DNA of 64,000 nt from the NCBI GenBank assembly GCA_022605955.1, contig JAKCOZ010000020.1, positions 1,229,001-1,293,000 on the forward strand, in the 5' to 3' direction. This DNA is from Rallus limicola (lineage: Eukaryota; Chordata; Aves; Gruiformes; Rallidae). Below, piece by piece: positions 62,374 through 64,000 of the stretch. Within the stretch, counting starts at the first letter, position 1, and each line of letters begins with the position of its first letter. The notes below the pieces were generated by a model. That model was not told the origin of the DNA. It ran no database searches and worked only from the letters and a program-made list of their open reading frames with translations. Made by a program: the position numbers and the translations under genes.

Positions 62374-64000
62374 AGATGGGAGCAGAGCGGCAGCATGCAG
62401 AGCCGGGCCCGGGCACCCCGCGGAGGGGAGCGTGCTCCTTGGGGAAGGGGCTGCCGGGCTCCAGCTCATGGGGCAGGAGGAGGTTTTGTGCTTGGGAAGG
62501 TGTTAGGGGATGGTTTAGCCTGTTCCCATGGCTGTGCTGCCGAGGTACCTCACACCCCGAGCAGCCCGTGCCCCCACACAGCGCATGTGTCCCACCCAGC
62601 CCTGTGCCACTGATGATGAGGCAGGTACCGGTGACAGGAGCCCCGCAGAGACAGCGCCGGCTGCTCTGGGTCTCAGCCAAGCTCCCAGTGCCCAGGGGCA
62701 AGGAGAAGGTCTGGCAAGGAAAGCCGTGACACGGAGCAGAGGGAAGGTGCCCGAATGCTGAGGGGCAGCAGGAGCAGCAGCGCCACACCATGCCCCAAGA
62801 GACAAGGGGATGGAGGGGCACCCAGGGCACCCTCTGCCCCGTGCTCTTCTGGGTCACCTCCTGCACTACTGGGTCCCTCTTGTCCCCACCAGGATCCTTC
62901 TCCATCTGGGATGTCAAGGGGCTATAACACCTGCTACGAGCTGTGTCTGCTCTCAGCCTGCTGCATATCCAGCCCCCCCCGCCCCGCCTGCTGAGGGAAC
63001 CTTTGGGGACTCGATGGTTGTGGCCACTCATGGGCCATGAGAGGATGATGTGCTGCCCGTGTCGGTCCCCCCACCATGCTCCAGGGTCCTGGCAGGACAT
63101 GGCACCACCACAGCAGGGCACTTCCCCATCAGAAAGCACCAGAACTCTGCTGACAGAGGGATGGGCAGGATCAGTGGGGACAACCAGGGTCCCTCCAGGC
63201 TCTGGCCATCGCTTCTCCTTGAGGAGCTGGCCCAGCTCTACACACATCCCCATCCTCTTCTCTCTCCTCCTGCATTCAGCCAAGGGGATGGGTCTCACCC
63301 TGCCCATGCTGGGGAGGACACATGAGGAGACCCGTGCTCTGGGTCTGGCTGGGATGGAGCAGCAGGACAGAAGGGGCCCCCAGCACCTTGCAGGGAAACC
63401 ACGCGCACACACAGACCCGTGTCCTCGGGTGTCACCAGGGCTGTCTCTTTAGCTGTGTCCCCCGTGGTGGCTGGGCTTGTGGCTCCAGCCCATGGCAGCT
63501 GCCACCGGGTCGCTCCGCTGGGGCCGGCCTGGCTCTGGCATCCATGTGCGGGTGGCGATGGCAGGTCCCTGAGCCCCTGCTCCCCTCGGCACAGCCGGTC
63601 TGGCTGGGCAGGAGCTGGGGCTGTGCCCCGGGGGCTGGTGATACTGGGGAGCAGAGATGCTGTGAGAGCCTGGGCAGGGCAGCCGCTCCCTCCCCACCAC
63701 TGGGCACCGTGGGGGACGCACCCTCTCGAGCAGGTGGCCCCAGGGACGGTGGGACCCCATGGACCCAGCTGGAGCCTTGGGGAGAGCCCGCAAGGGGATG
63801 GGACTCTGCGGAGGAAGGCCAGCTCCCAGCTGCCCAAAGACCTCTGGGGTCATGAGGGGTGGGGGGAGCATGGGGCTGGCACACACCCCCCTTCCCAGGG
63901 ATCCTACCTGTGGTCACCAGCTACACAAGCACCGTGCAATGTCCCCCCGTCCTGTCTGGCTGCTCCAGCGCGGGGGCCACGCAGGGGACTGTGTGTGAAC
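62374..64000. other. GC-rich sequence to right edge
   Basis: Unique GC-rich sequence. A 349-codon minus frame (62363-63412) and several 150-180-codon frames coexist on both strands. None shows a recognisable domain, start context or splice support. If a gene lies near, it is probably beyond the right edge or uses exons I cannot recognise. Confidence 0.35.

Noticed and set aside
62363..63412. 349-codon minus frame
   Set aside because: GC-rich stop-poor sequence with long frames also on plus. No recognisable family or splice evidence.
1..64000. tRNA, rRNA, snRNA and well-known microRNA genes
   Set aside because: I looked for box-type promoter words, T-loop GTTCGA-type sequence and familiar mature microRNA sequences on both strands and found none convincing. 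Novel or lineage-specific RNAs cannot be excluded by eye.

Overview
This window looks like nuclear DNA from a bird, or less likely another sauropsid such as a crocodilian or turtle. The evidence is four CR1 LINE 3' fragments. Two are on the plus strand (21412-21489, 22490-22829) and end in the ATTCTATG-type tail; two are on the minus strand (24040-24215, 36845-36945). The GC-rich background, abundant minisatellites, lack of SINE-like repeats and low transposon load fit an avian microchromosome. I could not name the species or locus from the sequence alone.

I found no protein-coding exon I can support, and no tRNA, rRNA, snRNA or known microRNA. The long open frames are stop-poor GC-rich DNA or translations of tandem repeats. 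I read the window as intergenic or large-intron DNA.

The main architecture is an alternation. GC-rich, low-information spacers are interrupted about every 1-2 kb by sharply bounded AT-rich islands of about 100-700 bp. The islands carry TAATTA-type homeodomain cores, POU octamers, SOX-like sites, GATA sites and many short perfect inverted repeats. This is how clusters of conserved noncoding regulatory elements around developmental transcription-factor genes usually look. The strongest islands are 1480-1800, 4545-5220, 6225-6545, 9770-10100, 12000-12500, 13530-13770, 15100-15300, 19010-19250, 20495-20960, 25985-26530, 30480-30660, 30930-31250, 34780-35120, 35400-35950, 36180-36660, 48670-49010, 51560-51920, 56260-56620 and 56930-57310. 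Conservation itself cannot be measured from one sequence.

Three CpG-rich segments stand out (about 10280-11060, 16446-16890, 58480-59460), with a weaker one at 47150-47400. The 58-59 kb segment marks a change: to its right the AT-rich islands nearly vanish. There, 60456-62373 carries an unexplained same-strand cluster of GGTTAGT motifs. About twenty minisatellites or microsatellites were located, including a 12-bp G-quadruplex-prone array, an exactly phased 20-bp array, an 18-bp array with 54-bp higher-order structure, an 8-bp array, a 9-bp polypyrimidine array, and a 19-bp array in which each unit forms a DR1-like nuclear-receptor site.
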